A stretch of 36,159 nt of DNA. Origin: Clostridiales bacterium CHKCI006 (GTDB lineage Bacteria > Bacillota_I > Bacilli_A > Erysipelotrichales > Coprobacillaceae). Below, one piece after another: positions 26,078 through 35,556 of this stretch (its first letter is position 1; each line of letters opens with the position of its first letter). The notes below the pieces were generated by a model. It ran no database searches and had not been told where the DNA came from. It saw only the letters and a program-made list of their open reading frames with translations. The stretch is from NCBI GenBank assembly GCA_900018345.1, contig FCNA01000122.1:1-36159 (forward strand), written 5' to 3'. A program made the translations under genes and the position numbers.

Positions 26078-26491
26078 CTAAATGCCCACTTTCTTAACAG
26101 CAAGATCTAACTCTAAATCGTGCAACCCACCATAAGCCTTGAGAAGATATTCAACCGGTACTTTTTGAATCACCTTACTGCTTGGTATATTAAAATACCA
26201 TTGATAGTATGCATAAAACTCGCCAATCCAATCAGGTAAAAAGCCCTTCAAAGCATGTCCATCTTTTAGTATAAAATGATCCGTATCGCAAAAATAATTC
26301 CATAATTCTTCAGCATCCTTAGTATTCACATATGCTTGACCTTCATCAATACTCTTTCTTGTTTTGCTAGTCATATAGCTTTTAATAAAATCAACTGTAT
26401 CTTTTTCAGGATAATTCTGTGATACAAAATCAAATAATCTACCCTGATTCTCTACCACATCATCTAAATACGCTTCAGAATACGCTCTCAT
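26078..26491 (-). CDS. Unrecognised 137-aa protein between the ART-like and NADAR genes
   Basis: The start at 26491 has GAGAGGTG upstream and lies 4 nt after the ART-like stop, so the genes are coupled. The protein opens MRAYSEAYLDDVVENQG and has a central TRKSIDEGQAYVNTK and an aromatic stretch PDWIGEFYAYYQWYFNIPS, then AYGGLHDLELDLAVKKVG. It is predicted soluble and mostly helical, without signal peptide or membrane segment. I do not recognise the domain; I have the impression that similar proteins accompany DUF3990-type genes in gut Firmicutes. It could be a partner, an adaptor or a second antitoxin. Confidence 0.8.
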   Translation of the reverse strand: MRAYSEAYLDDVVENQGRLFDFVSQNYPEKDTVDFIKSYMTSKTRKSIDEGQAYVNTKDAEELWNYFCDTDHFILKDGHALKGFLPDWIGEFYAYYQWYFNIPSSKVIQKVPVEYLLKAYGGLHDLELDLAVKKVGI

Positions 26492-26495
26492 ATTT

Positions 26496-27149
26496 TCACC
26501 TCTCAAATAATGTACTAAACACGTGGGTTACTTTATTGGCATCAGAATTAATCAGATTACGCATCTGATTTCTTGCTTCTACATCTCTTTCATTGTACTT
26601 TTCATTAAATTCAGTATAACCAACGGGACATAATCCATCCTTGATCTCATTCAATTTTGAAAATGCCAACTCAGATTTTATACAATATTGAATGCCTAAT
26701 CCTCCCAAAGACAATAATTCCTCCAAAATATCTATATCGATGTTGTCACGTACAAACTCTTTAGCTATATAAAAATATGACGCATTGGCTCTCCAGCCCT
26801 TTATAACATCGTACTCACTAGTATCAAGCCCATATTCTTCAATAAATTTTGCAGATAGAATTTTATAACGTCTTGATTTATCAGCATCTCTATGCTTCAT
26901 TAGCTCAGCGAGCCAATGAAGAACGTTGTGTTCTTGAAAATCTAGTATTTTTAAATTCGTAATATCTAATTCATATTGATGAACCCAACCATTTGTCTCG
27001 TCAGGCCTACATACAGCCCACTCTTTTGCTAATTCAATACTTTCAGTTAAATAAAATCCTTTACCATAATCATGTCTATCTTCTCCTAATCCGTATTGAG
27101 GTACTATCACCTCATTGGGACTTCCGTGATATAAAATTATCTTTTTCAT
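26496..27149 (-). CDS. DUF3990-like putative ADP-ribosyltransferase
   Basis: A 217-aa protein. The N terminus ILYHGSPNEVI (His8) and the following DYGKGFYLTESIELAKEWA match the DUF3990/ART pattern in which the H and Y of an H-Y-[EDQ] triad bind NAD+. The rest includes HQYELDITNLKILDF and a helical C-terminal half; the third catalytic residue was not assigned with confidence. Members of this group are predicted ADP-ribosyltransferases, some as toxins. It begins 12 nt after the full hsdS stop, so it is probably in the hsdMS transcript. The downstream NADAR gene suggests a paired modification/removal function. Confidence 0.75.
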   Translation of the reverse strand: MKKIILYHGSPNEVIVPQYGLGEDRHDYGKGFYLTESIELAKEWAVCRPDETNGWVHQYELDITNLKILDFQEHNVLHWLAELMKHRDADKSRRYKILSAKFIEEYGLDTSEYDVIKGWRANASYFYIAKEFVRDNIDIDILEELLSLGGLGIQYCIKSELAFSKLNEIKDGLCPVGYTEFNEKYNERDVEARNQMRNLINSDANKVTHVFSTLFER

Positions 27150-27161
27150 AGTTTATCAATC

Positions 27162-28391
27162 CTATACAAACATCTTTTCTAATAACGATTTCTTTATATT
27201 TTGAAGAATTTCTACCTTACGCTGATGAAGGGTGATAAGGTTATCAAGGCTGGCAAAATACTGACCAATGGCTTTCTGCTCCACTAGTGTTGGAGGCATC
27301 ATTAACTCCATATTGGCCATCTGCTTACCTGATACTTCTGCAAATGTTGATCCTGCTCCGACGGTTTCTCCGTACTGCTTTAATTCATCTGCTCGTGAGA
27401 AAATGAAGTACGAGTCCAGTTCTTCTTTGTGTGGAACTATGGATTGAAAACCTTGATTTGTGCAACCTTTTCGCCCTAAAATAGCAGTTTTCCCTATTCC
27501 GGCACGAGAAGTAAACAGTACTGTCCCAACAGGCAACATTTTTGCTGAACTGTGATTATAGCCTTGTTCTGTTATCTTCCTCTGGCTTGAAGTCAAATAA
27601 ATTTGGTCTGCGATTTCGGCAGGAGCGTACCAATCAATATCGCCATCCCAAAACTCCGAAATGTTCGTGCTTGGCGTTCCGCCACCAACTATATCTGCCA
27701 TGCTCCCTAACTTACACTGTTCCCAAGCGTCAGTAAATCCTTTAAATCGTACTTCTGGATACAGAGAATCATTTTTCGGAAACATTTTTTCAAGTAACGA
27801 TTTTTTTGTATTTTTTAACAGGTCACACTTACGCTGATGAAGGGTGATAAGGTTGTCGAGGTTACGAAATACAGCAACAATCCGGTCTTGTTCTGCTCTT
27901 GTTGGAAACGAAATGGATACCTCTTGAATATCCGAATTATGGATATGAACAACTGATTTACCTTGTGCCTTTTTTGCCAGTTCTTTTTGTGGTTCGCCAC
28001 TTGAAATAGCAAGGGCTAAAAACAATGGGTTAATAAAGCTGAATGGACGAAGAATATTTAAGTCTCCACCAAGCAAAACCCCTGATTTTTCAATAGCTGA
28101 TGCTCTTGCGATGTCCTCGGCTGTCTCTCCCGAAGCAGGAATAATTACTTCATTGCCTTGGCTGTAAACAGAACCGTCTTTCGGAATAGCAAAGGTATCT
28201 ACTTCACTAATAGCAAATTGATATTTTGTATAGAGTCTGCCATACAAAATTATTGGTGTTCCAATGTCCACCAAATCACTTTTGGAATAGCCATTTCCTT
28301 TTGAATAATCAGCGATATCCATAGCCTTACGCTGTTCCCAATCATCAGTGAATCCTTTGAATCGAATTGCTGGTTTCATACTGTTAGCCAT
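27162..28391 (-). CDS. hsdS: Type I restriction specificity subunit HsdS (complete, two TRDs)
   Basis: A protein of about 409 aa with two target-recognition halves. Half 1 opens IRFKGFTDDWEQRKAM and ends VFRNLDNLITLHQRKCDLLKNTKKSLLEKMF. Half 2 opens VRFKGFTDAWEQCKLG and ends FASLDNLITLHQRKVEILQNIKKSLLEKMF. The two repeated helix regions bind the two HsdM copies and set the spacing of the split target site. I chose ATG at 28391, which overlaps the hsdM stop by 8 nt. An upstream GTG would also be in frame. It is the only HsdS here with a normal start and both domains, hence the expressed one. Confidence 0.93.
   Translation of the reverse strand: MANSMKPAIRFKGFTDDWEQRKAMDIADYSKGNGYSKSDLVDIGTPIILYGRLYTKYQFAISEVDTFAIPKDGSVYSQGNEVIIPASGETAEDIARASAIEKSGVLLGGDLNILRPFSFINPLFLALAISSGEPQKELAKKAQGKSVVHIHNSDIQEVSISFPTRAEQDRIVAVFRNLDNLITLHQRKCDLLKNTKKSLLEKMFPKNDSLYPEVRFKGFTDAWEQCKLGSMADIVGGGTPSTNISEFWDGDIDWYAPAEIADQIYLTSSQRKITEQGYNHSSAKMLPVGTVLFTSRAGIGKTAILGRKGCTNQGFQSIVPHKEELDSYFIFSRADELKQYGETVGAGSTFAEVSGKQMANMELMMPPTLVEQKAIGQYFASLDNLITLHQRKVEILQNIKKSLLEKMFV
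27216..27240 (-). repeat. hsdS repeat, end of TRD2
   Basis: This 25-bp segment is identical to 27828-27852 and shared with cassettes S2 and S3. Confidence 0.85.
27828..27852 (-). repeat. hsdS repeat, end of TRD1
   Basis: This 25-bp segment is identical to 27216-27240, in the same orientation, within one gene. Recombination with the S2 or S3 copies would exchange or delete downstream TRDs. Confidence 0.85.
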
Positions 28392-30957
28392 AATTATCAC
28401 CCGATAACAAGATTTTTAGCTCATTTAATCCTTTCATATCGAATTCACTTCCTTCTAAATCATCAATCATAGAACATAGACTTTTTTCAGTTTCACGAAT
28501 TTCTCTTTCAATATCAAGATATGTACTAGCATATTTCTTTTGAAGTGCTTGAACTTTTTGAACTAAATTATTAATGATCTGTTTTGGCAACTGATACAAG
28601 TTATTAATCAGACTAGTAATCCATTTCTTTTCAAGCAACATTTCAACTTGCTCATCCGCCAAAGATTCTATGGTATCCTTTGTCAGTTCATGCAAAGCTG
28701 CACTATCTTTTTTTATTTCTGCTTTAAGGACTTTTTCTTCTGAAAACAAATGATCTACATCGTTTAATTTCTTTAACAAAAGTTGATCTTCTGAAGAAGT
28801 TGATTTCTTTAATTCCTTTATTTTCTTTGTAACTTCTTTAGCAACAAAAGATTCGTCTACATAATAAGATCCGTCTTTTTCATCTTCACTCATCTCACCA
28901 GCTATTGCTTCTAATTCAGATGGGATCTGAGATAACCTAGACTCCTTTTCTTTTAATAAATCGCTCTCTTTTTTAAGCAATGTCTCTTGGACTAATGTGA
29001 ACGGCAAAACATGACCTGTCCATCCCTCTTGAATCTCCTCTTCTTTTCCACCTTTCTTTTTCAAAACCAGATTGGGATCAACTTTTTTAATAGACTCCGT
29101 ACCTTCAGTTTGAATCATCTCCAAATCGATAGCGATTTTACTCCATTCATCGTCCAACAATTGATAAGCATCATAAGGATCAACAAGTGGTATATTTTGC
29201 AATCTTTGAAAAATCTCATTACTTATCATACTTTCTGTTTTTGAAATATCTAAGGTTTCCATTTGATCCAATAAATTTGATTTTAAATATTGAGAAAAAC
29301 TATGGAAAATATCATCAAATTGAGTAGTGAAATTGAGCACATCTGAGTGCTTACGTATAAAAGACTGCACATCATCATGAAGAAGTGTTACATAAGGGGT
29401 TCCTGTATCCTGAAATAATTCCTGTTTTAACCTTGGAAAAGTGTTCCAATAAGCGTTCAGCTCATCGAGCTCTGATTTAGGAATCCCGCCAAACATCGTT
29501 GCGTAAACATCCCAAGACTCTGCCTTTTGGGATGAATCGACATAACGAGGTATATTCAGATTATAGTCATTAGCACGAATCTCTTCACGAGATACGACTT
29601 TAGAGAAACTTTCTATACTAACTCTTTTAGCTACTGTATCTGATATTTTTTTAATATCACAAGCGCGAAGTTTATTGTTCTTTCCTTCTTTCACAAACCC
29701 CTTACTAGCATCGATAATCAGCACATCTGTATTCTCACGTTTTTGTTTAAGGACCATAATAATGGTTGGGATTCCAGTTCCATAAAAGATATTTGCTGGT
29801 AACCCGATAATAGCATCAATATGATTATTCTCAATGAGATTTTTTCGAATTGTCCCTTCTTCTCCGCCACGAAAAAGAACTCCATGTGGCAAAACAATCG
29901 TCACAATACCATCGGGTTTAATATGGTATAAATTATGTAATAGAAAAGCATAATCGGCTTTGCTTTTTGGCGCCAAACCGAATCGTTTGAAACGAGGGTC
30001 TTGTTCTTTCCCTGATGGATCCCAGTTCTGAGAATACGGCGGATTAGAAACCACTGCATCTACATATAAAGGCTCATAGGTATTTTGAGGATCATTATCC
30101 TCAAAATAAGGCCAGTCATCTTCCAACGTATCGCCATTTCGAGTCACTATATTGGCAGGTATGATCCCTCTCATTATTAAATTCATACGTGTAAGGTTAT
30201 AGGTATTCTCCTTTAATTCCTGTGCATAGTACTTAATATTGTTTTTATTTGACATGTATTTTGATACACTATGACCAATATTGATCAACAATGAGCCAGA
30301 TCCGCTAGTCGGGTCATATATCTTAATTTCTTCATGTCCTTTTAGATGATTTGCTACAATCTCAGACATTAAGAGTGAGACTTCATGAGGTGTGTAGAAT
30401 TCTCCTGCTTTCTTGCCTGCGTTAGCAGCAAAGTTGCTGATGAGGTATTCATAAATAAAGCCTAATACGTCATAATCCTGTTTACCATCCATTGGAATAT
30501 CTTTAATTAACTGCAATAATCCACTAATTGCTTTTGTCCTCGCTCCTGAGCTATCTCCTAGTTTACTTAAACCAGTCTCTAATGTCTGGAATATATTCTC
30601 AAAGACTTTTTTATAGCTAGGATGGATAAGACGACTAAATGCAGAAAGAGCATCTGTAACATTGGACACATCAAAATCTTTTCCCTTCTTAAGCCAAGTA
30701 GAGTATAAATTGTCATACGCAATAAAATACCCTAGATTCTGGCGAACATATTGTGTCGTCTCATCATCTTCTTCACTTAACGCTTCAATATCTTCCTCTG
30801 CAAAGCCTTCTTCTTTTAGCAACCGCACCTCATAATCAGACAAATATTTATAAAATATGAACCCTAGAATATAGTCCTTATATTCATTCGCCTCAATTTT
30901 TGATCTCATTTTATTGGCTGATTCCCATATTTTATTAGCTAACTGCTGTTTATTCAT
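28384..30957 (-). CDS. hsdM: Type I DNA methyltransferase subunit HsdM (extended C terminus)
   Basis: An 857-aa N6-adenine methyltransferase using the ATG at 30957, with GGAGG 7 nt upstream. An HsdM_N helical domain (about 5-140) precedes the catalytic domain with SAM motif YDPTSGSGSLL (about 214-224), the adenine-methylation motif NPPY (305-308) and FYTPHEVSLLM. The catalytic part ends near 470. Another 380 residues follow, charged and largely helical with probable coiled coils (about 640-790). Many HsdM proteins are near 500-530 aa, so this one has a large extension, seen in some type I families. It works with HsdS and HsdR. It is the first gene of the operon. Confidence 0.95.
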   Translation of the reverse strand: MNKQQLANKIWESANKMRSKIEANEYKDYILGFIFYKYLSDYEVRLLKEEGFAEEDIEALSEEDDETTQYVRQNLGYFIAYDNLYSTWLKKGKDFDVSNVTDALSAFSRLIHPSYKKVFENIFQTLETGLSKLGDSSGARTKAISGLLQLIKDIPMDGKQDYDVLGFIYEYLISNFAANAGKKAGEFYTPHEVSLLMSEIVANHLKGHEEIKIYDPTSGSGSLLINIGHSVSKYMSNKNNIKYYAQELKENTYNLTRMNLIMRGIIPANIVTRNGDTLEDDWPYFEDNDPQNTYEPLYVDAVVSNPPYSQNWDPSGKEQDPRFKRFGLAPKSKADYAFLLHNLYHIKPDGIVTIVLPHGVLFRGGEEGTIRKNLIENNHIDAIIGLPANIFYGTGIPTIIMVLKQKRENTDVLIIDASKGFVKEGKNNKLRACDIKKISDTVAKRVSIESFSKVVSREEIRANDYNLNIPRYVDSSQKAESWDVYATMFGGIPKSELDELNAYWNTFPRLKQELFQDTGTPYVTLLHDDVQSFIRKHSDVLNFTTQFDDIFHSFSQYLKSNLLDQMETLDISKTESMISNEIFQRLQNIPLVDPYDAYQLLDDEWSKIAIDLEMIQTEGTESIKKVDPNLVLKKKGGKEEEIQEGWTGHVLPFTLVQETLLKKESDLLKEKESRLSQIPSELEAIAGEMSEDEKDGSYYVDESFVAKEVTKKIKELKKSTSSEDQLLLKKLNDVDHLFSEEKVLKAEIKKDSAALHELTKDTIESLADEQVEMLLEKKWITSLINNLYQLPKQIINNLVQKVQALQKKYASTYLDIEREIRETEKSLCSMIDDLEGSEFDMKGLNELKILLSGDNYG

Positions 30958-31000
30958 TTTCATTCCTCCAAAACCACTCAATCCTATCCCTGATAAGTAT

Positions 31001-31028
31001 ATCATAACACAAAACACCAAATAGTAAA
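31001..31028 (-). promoter_or_regulatory. hsdM operon promoter
   Basis: TTTACT (31023-31028), a 16-nt spacer and TATGAT (31001-31006) with a preceding TGT (extended -10) on the minus strand lie about 44 nt upstream of the hsdM start. Just upstream, ATATTAC and GTAATAT (31037-31056) form an inverted repeat that could bind a regulator. Confidence 0.65.
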
Positions 31029-31134
31029 TGAGTTTTATATTACCAAAAAGTAATATGATTTTATGTCATACTGTGTATACGATTTTTATATGTCATAATT
31101 TAGATACTCATTTATATCAAGCCCTTATTTATGG

Positions 31135-31166
31135 CATTATAAAAGGTCTCACGCAAAGGAGACCTT
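31135..31166 (-). terminator. Terminator at the end of mnmG
   Basis: AAGGTCTC (31159-31166) and GAGACCTT (31143-31150) form a perfect 8-bp stem followed on the minus strand by TTATAA. The mnmG stop codon lies at the stem base. It separates mnmG from the restriction island. Confidence 0.75.
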
Positions 31167-33030
31167 AAGCTTCGCTATTCTGTTGTTTGAGATAGATCAA
31201 TAAGACTGAGATATCTGCGGGATTGATACCTGAAATACGACTGGCCTGACCAACCGTACGTGGGCGGATCTCAGATAATTTCTGTAAAGCTTCCAGAGAT
31301 AAATTTTTGATATCCTCATATTGGATATTTTCAGGAATATGCTTCTCCTCCATCTTGCGCATCTTTTCAACCTGGCGCTTGGCTTTTTCGATATAGCCGG
31401 CATATTTGATCTGCGTATTGACTGACTGCTTCTGTTCTACAGTCAGAGAAACAGGTTCAAGATAAGGCTCAATATCGAAATAAGTGATTTCCGGCCTTTG
31501 CATCAGCACTTTCGCTGAAATTCCTTCATTCAAACGGGTGGAACCTTTGGCTTCGATCATCTCATTGATTGGATGTTTAGGTGTAAAGCGGATAGATTCA
31601 AGACGTACCATTTCATCCTGAATGCCTTTTACTTTATCAAGATACACCTGATAGACCTCATCACTCACCAGTCCGACATCATGTCCGTATTTGGTCAGTC
31701 TCTCGTCCGCATTATCATGTCTTAACAAGAGACGATATTCCGCTCGACTCGTCAATAAGCGGTAAGGCTCTTCCGTTCCTTTGGTCACCAGATCATCGAT
31801 CATGACCCCAATATAGGCTTCGTCTCTGCCCAATACCAATGGATCCTGGCCCCTGACTTTCAAAACGGCATTGATTCCGGCTATTAAACCTTGTCCGGCA
31901 GCTTCTTCGTAACCGGAGGTTCCGTTGATCTGACCGGCGGTAAAGAGATTTGATAGCTTTTTCGTTTCTAAAGAAGGTTTGAGCTGTAAAGGATCGATCG
32001 CATCATATTCAATGGCATACGCATATTTCAGAATGCGACAATGCTCCAGACCCGGAATCGTACGTGTCATCTCCTCCTGGACATAGGCCGGCATAGAGTT
32101 GGAAAAGCCCTGAACATAGATGGTATCCATTTCTAATGATTCTGGCTCCAAAAAGATCTGATGTCTCTCTTTATCGGCAAAGCGCACGATCTTGGTCTCA
32201 ATCGAAGGACAGTATCTTGGTCCCACCCCGGTAACCAAGCCTGAATACATCGCACATTCGTTTAAATGATCCTGAATGATCTGATGTGTTTGTGGATTCG
32301 TATAGGTCAGATAACAAGGAATTTGTTCCTCAATGGGCATGAAGGTCTTCGTCTGAAAGCTGAAAGCTAATGGTGCATCGGTTCCTGGCTGCAAGGTTGT
32401 TTTATCATAATCGACGCTGTCTTTAGCCACCCGAGGCGGCGTCCCCGTCTTCAAGCGCATCAGTTTAAAGCCATAATCCTCTTCCAGATGTTTGGACAAA
32501 AACTTCGATTCTTTTTGCTGATCGGGTCCGCTTGGTGTCGCCTGATCTCCCACCAGCACCATGGCACGCATATAGGTTCCCGTGGTCAGGATCACGGTTT
32601 TACCTTCAATTTTGGTTCCATCCGCTAAGATGACCCCTTTCACGCTTTGATTGCACACATCGAGATCCTCAACCATTCCTTCAAGGATCGTTAAATTTTC
32701 CTGAGAACGCAGGATCTCCTGCATGCGTCTAGGATATTTTTTCTTATCCACCTGCGCACGCAAAGACTGCACGCCCGGTCCTTTTGCTGTATTCAACATC
32801 TTCATCTGCAAATAAGTTTCATCCGTCGTTTTCCCCATCTGTCCGCCTAAAGCATCGATCTCACGGACCACGATGCCTTTAGCCGGTCCCCCAATGGATG
32901 TATTACACGGTAAAGAGCCCACATTTTCAAAATTACCAGTCACCAATAACGTCTGGCAACCCATTCGACTGGCAGCAAGACAGGCCTCGATCCCGGCATG
33001 TCCGCCACCGACAACAATCACATCATACAT
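31165..33030 (-). CDS. mnmG: tRNA uridine-5-carboxymethylaminomethyl modification enzyme MnmG (GidA)
   Basis: About 621 aa from the ATG at 33030; an in-frame GTG 4 codons earlier overlaps the GGGGTG element that likely serves as ribosome binding site. The N-terminal FAD motif is [22 protein letters not shown]. Characteristic blocks are [40 protein letters not shown] and the [18 protein letters not shown] motif. MnmG works with MnmE and FAD to modify U34 of certain tRNAs. It is complete and housekeeping, and marks the chromosomal border of the restriction island. It follows the DUF2207 gene by about 60 nt. Confidence 0.96.
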   Translation of the reverse strand: MYDVIVVGGGHAGIEACLAASRMGCQTLLVTGNFENVGSLPCNTSIGGPAKGIVVREIDALGGQMGKTTDETYLQMKMLNTAKGPGVQSLRAQVDKKKYPRRMQEILRSQENLTILEGMVEDLDVCNQSVKGVILADGTKIEGKTVILTTGTYMRAMVLVGDQATPSGPDQQKESKFLSKHLEEDYGFKLMRLKTGTPPRVAKDSVDYDKTTLQPGTDAPLAFSFQTKTFMPIEEQIPCYLTYTNPQTHQIIQDHLNECAMYSGLVTGVGPRYCPSIETKIVRFADKERHQIFLEPESLEMDTIYVQGFSNSMPAYVQEEMTRTIPGLEHCRILKYAYAIEYDAIDPLQLKPSLETKKLSNLFTAGQINGTSGYEEAAGQGLIAGINAVLKVRGQDPLVLGRDEAYIGVMIDDLVTKGTEEPYRLLTSRAEYRLLLRHDNADERLTKYGHDVGLVSDEVYQVYLDKVKGIQDEMVRLESIRFTPKHPINEMIEAKGSTRLNEGISAKVLMQRPEITYFDIEPYLEPVSLTVEQKQSVNTQIKYAGYIEKAKRQVEKMRKMEEKHIPENIQYEDIKNLSLEALQKLSEIRPRTVGQASRISGINPADISVLLIYLKQQNSEA

Positions 33031-33090
33031 ATCATCTATCACCCCAATTGTGCTTCATTATAATCACTTTTGCGCATTTTAGCAATCCTT

Positions 33091-34926
33091 TTAATCAAAG
33101 CTTCCGCCTCCGCCACCGGAACTTCCGCCGCCACCAAAGCTGGAGAAACCACCACCATGTCCACCATGGTTAGCCGTATAGTGCATCGCTGTCACTAAGT
33201 CATTAGAAAAAGTAGAAATGCCATCAAACAGATCCAGGTTTGGCATACGCATATTTGAGAAATAGAAGAAACGCACATAACTATGATAGTAGAAATCACT
33301 CTCATAGAAATCCGGATATACTTCCGGTAAACGCTTCAACACGGTATCGGCCACGCCTAAGGCCGCTGCATACACCAGGTATTGTTCCCACATCACAAGC
33401 TCCGGCAGATCTTTTTCGTCCATTAAAGTAAATTCATTGAGGAAATGCTCGAAAGCTTTCCACAACACGTATTCATTCTCTCCCTTTTGGCTTAAACGTT
33501 TACGGGTGGAGGCATAGATAAAGCCAATGATGCTCACGATGACTAAGGCAATCAGCAACCAGGCCTGAAAGAATACAATTCCCAAAATCGCTAAAGCAAA
33601 GATAGCGATCATGGCGCCCGCATATTTCATCGTGTACCTGGAAATCGTATGATCGGTCATTCCATCCATCTCCAGCAGGGCCTTGCTGCCTTCTTTGAAA
33701 GATTCCAACTGACTTCTGGCTCTTTCCGGATGACGATTCATCTTTTTCTTTAATTCACCCAGCTCCAAAGTCATATCATGACCCGCATAGCCACGCAAGA
33801 ACTGATAAAATTCTTTTTCGTAGTCCTGAAGATCCAAATCAACGAGCGGAACATCTTTAAAAAGAATACGCGTTTGCTGTTTGCTCTTAAATAAACCATC
33901 TTCCTCATACGTTTCGAATTCCAGCATGCCATATAGACAGAAACGCAGTAAAGTTGAGGCAAACTTATTATCTTCTTTGACATGATCAAGACGATAATTA
34001 AACAAATCAATCAATTCACTAGGCGGCATGTGACTAGGCAGATCACGATAATATGCAGGTGCCATATCCGTTTGATAAGGACGCGTCAGCTTACGAACCT
34101 TCAACATCAGCCAGATAACAACGGCAATCCCCACTGCGCTGACGATTGCCCCAACAATCCACTGCATACGGATCCGATCTTGCCGTGCTTCCTCTTGTAA
34201 CACATAATTTTCTTCTTCCGCAACGATCGCATCTAATTCATTTCCACTAGTGGTTGGCATAGTGAAAAGATCAGAAGGCAGTAATAAGCGAATAGAGAGT
34301 TCTGTGTTTTCAGGTAAATGCTGACAGCTGTAGCTGACGGATTGGTTATCATTGATCTGCACCGTTCCGTTTGCTGGGCCATGTCCCCAAACGCGGATAT
34401 CTTCGGTGCTGCTTGCTGCTGGGAAGGCAATGGTTCCCTCCACACGTTCGATCTCATAATCCCAGCCGTCTCCGATCATCGCATGATTCAAATCAATCAC
34501 ATCATCATAAGCAATGAACGCATTCGTCAACGTATAAGAGATATTCACTATTTTCGTCTCATCGTTGGCATCCAGGTATATTTCCATATTCGACTCTGTG
34601 GAGCTCATTTCATTCGCAAAATTGCCAATTGGCCGTCTCGAATCAAAAGCCGGCAGCTCTCGATAGGCAACCCCGTCCACACTGACTGAGACATCCGACA
34701 TCTCAATCCTTGCACCATCGCTGCGAACCAATGGCAGATTTTTGGAAAAACGCGTGAACTCGCCATCAAAATCGATGGTCCATGTTTCACTGACTTGCAT
34801 GCTTCCATCCTCTAGTAGGGTCACATCAACACGCGCCGCTTCCAGCGAAACATCTCTGGCTTGGACCGGGCTGACCAGCCCTAAAATCAGTCCCAGGCTG
34901 ACTAGACAAAATAAGATTTTTCGCAT
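33091..34926 (-). CDS. DUF2207-family membrane protein with glycine-rich C-terminal tail
   Basis: A 611-aa protein. A signal peptide (about 1-23, ending VQA-RD) precedes an extracytoplasmic beta-rich DUF2207 domain (about 24-220). A membrane segment follows near 255-277 (VGAIVSAVGIAVVIWLML). A cytoplasmic part and two more membrane segments (about 435-475) come next, then a region ending in a low-complexity tail GGHGGGFSSFGGGGSSGGGGGSFD. Such tails are common in the family. Its function is unknown. It is probably in the cell envelope. It precedes mnmG on the same strand. Confidence 0.88.
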   Translation of the reverse strand: MRKILFCLVSLGLILGLVSPVQARDVSLEAARVDVTLLEDGSMQVSETWTIDFDGEFTRFSKNLPLVRSDGARIEMSDVSVSVDGVAYRELPAFDSRRPIGNFANEMSSTESNMEIYLDANDETKIVNISYTLTNAFIAYDDVIDLNHAMIGDGWDYEIERVEGTIAFPAASSTEDIRVWGHGPANGTVQINDNQSVSYSCQHLPENTELSIRLLLPSDLFTMPTTSGNELDAIVAEEENYVLQEEARQDRIRMQWIVGAIVSAVGIAVVIWLMLKVRKLTRPYQTDMAPAYYRDLPSHMPPSELIDLFNYRLDHVKEDNKFASTLLRFCLYGMLEFETYEEDGLFKSKQQTRILFKDVPLVDLDLQDYEKEFYQFLRGYAGHDMTLELGELKKKMNRHPERARSQLESFKEGSKALLEMDGMTDHTISRYTMKYAGAMIAIFALAILGIVFFQAWLLIALVIVSIIGFIYASTRKRLSQKGENEYVLWKAFEHFLNEFTLMDEKDLPELVMWEQYLVYAAALGVADTVLKRLPEVYPDFYESDFYYHSYVRFFYFSNMRMPNLDLFDGISTFSNDLVTAMHYTANHGGHGGGFSSFGGGGSSGGGGGSFD

Positions 34927-34975
34927 CCCAATTCCCCCGCTTTCTTTTCTTTAGTATATCATTTTTTACAAAGAA

Positions 34976-35006
34976 AGACAGCAAAAAAGAGCCCGCAGGC
35001 TCTTTT
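34976..35006 (-). terminator. Terminator after rubrerythrin
   Basis: AAAAGAGCC (minus strand, 34998-35006) and GGCTCTTTT (34985-34993) form a 9-bp stem with a 4-nt loop and a T-rich 3' flank (TTTTTTGC). It lies 8 nt after the rubrerythrin stop. Confidence 0.88.
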
Positions 35007-35013
35007 AAGATGC

Positions 35014-35556
35014 TTAATAATTTTCAGCTTTGATTTCGAAATAAGCTTTAGGATGAGAACATACAGGGCATACTTCTGGTGCTTTAGGACCAATCACGAT
35101 ATGACCGCAGTTAGAACATTGCCACATCATATCACCATCACGGCTGAATACTAATCCACCTTCGATGTTGGCCAGTAATTTTTTGTAACGTGCTTCATGT
35201 TCTTTTTCAATCTGACCTACAGATTCAAATAAGAAAGCGATGTGATCGAAACCTTCTTCTTTGGCTTCTTTAGCCATTCTGTCATACATATCTGTCCATT
35301 CATAGTTTTCACCGGCAGCAGCATCTTCCAGGTTTTCCATTGTACCAGGGATTTCTCCACCATGTAATAATTTGAACCAGATCTTAGCATGTTCTTTTTC
35401 GTTAGCTGCAGTTTCTTCAAAAATCTTAGCAATCTGTACATAACCATCTTTTTTTGCTTTAGAAGCATAGTAAGTGTACTTGTTTCTTGCCTGAGATTCA
35501 CCCGCAAAAGCTTCCTGTAAATTCTTTTCAGTTTTTGTTCCCTTTAATTCTTTCAT
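35014..35556 (-). CDS. rbr: Rubrerythrin
   Basis: A 180-aa non-haem iron protein. The N-terminal ferritin-like four-helix domain carries the diiron ligands in [26 protein letters not shown] and [13 protein letters not shown]. The C-terminal rubredoxin domain has two pairs: CSNCG and CPVCSHP. It reduces hydrogen peroxide in anaerobes in the cytoplasm, using rubredoxin-type electron transfer. GGAGGTC lies 10 nt before the ATG. It overlaps the 3' end of the PerR-like gene by 29 nt, so the two are one operon, with oxidative-stress repression likely. Confidence 0.96.
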   Translation of the reverse strand: MKELKGTKTEKNLQEAFAGESQARNKYTYYASKAKKDGYVQIAKIFEETAANEKEHAKIWFKLLHGGEIPGTMENLEDAAAGENYEWTDMYDRMAKEAKEEGFDHIAFLFESVGQIEKEHEARYKKLLANIEGGLVFSRDGDMMWQCSNCGHIVIGPKAPEVCPVCSHPKAYFEIKAENY

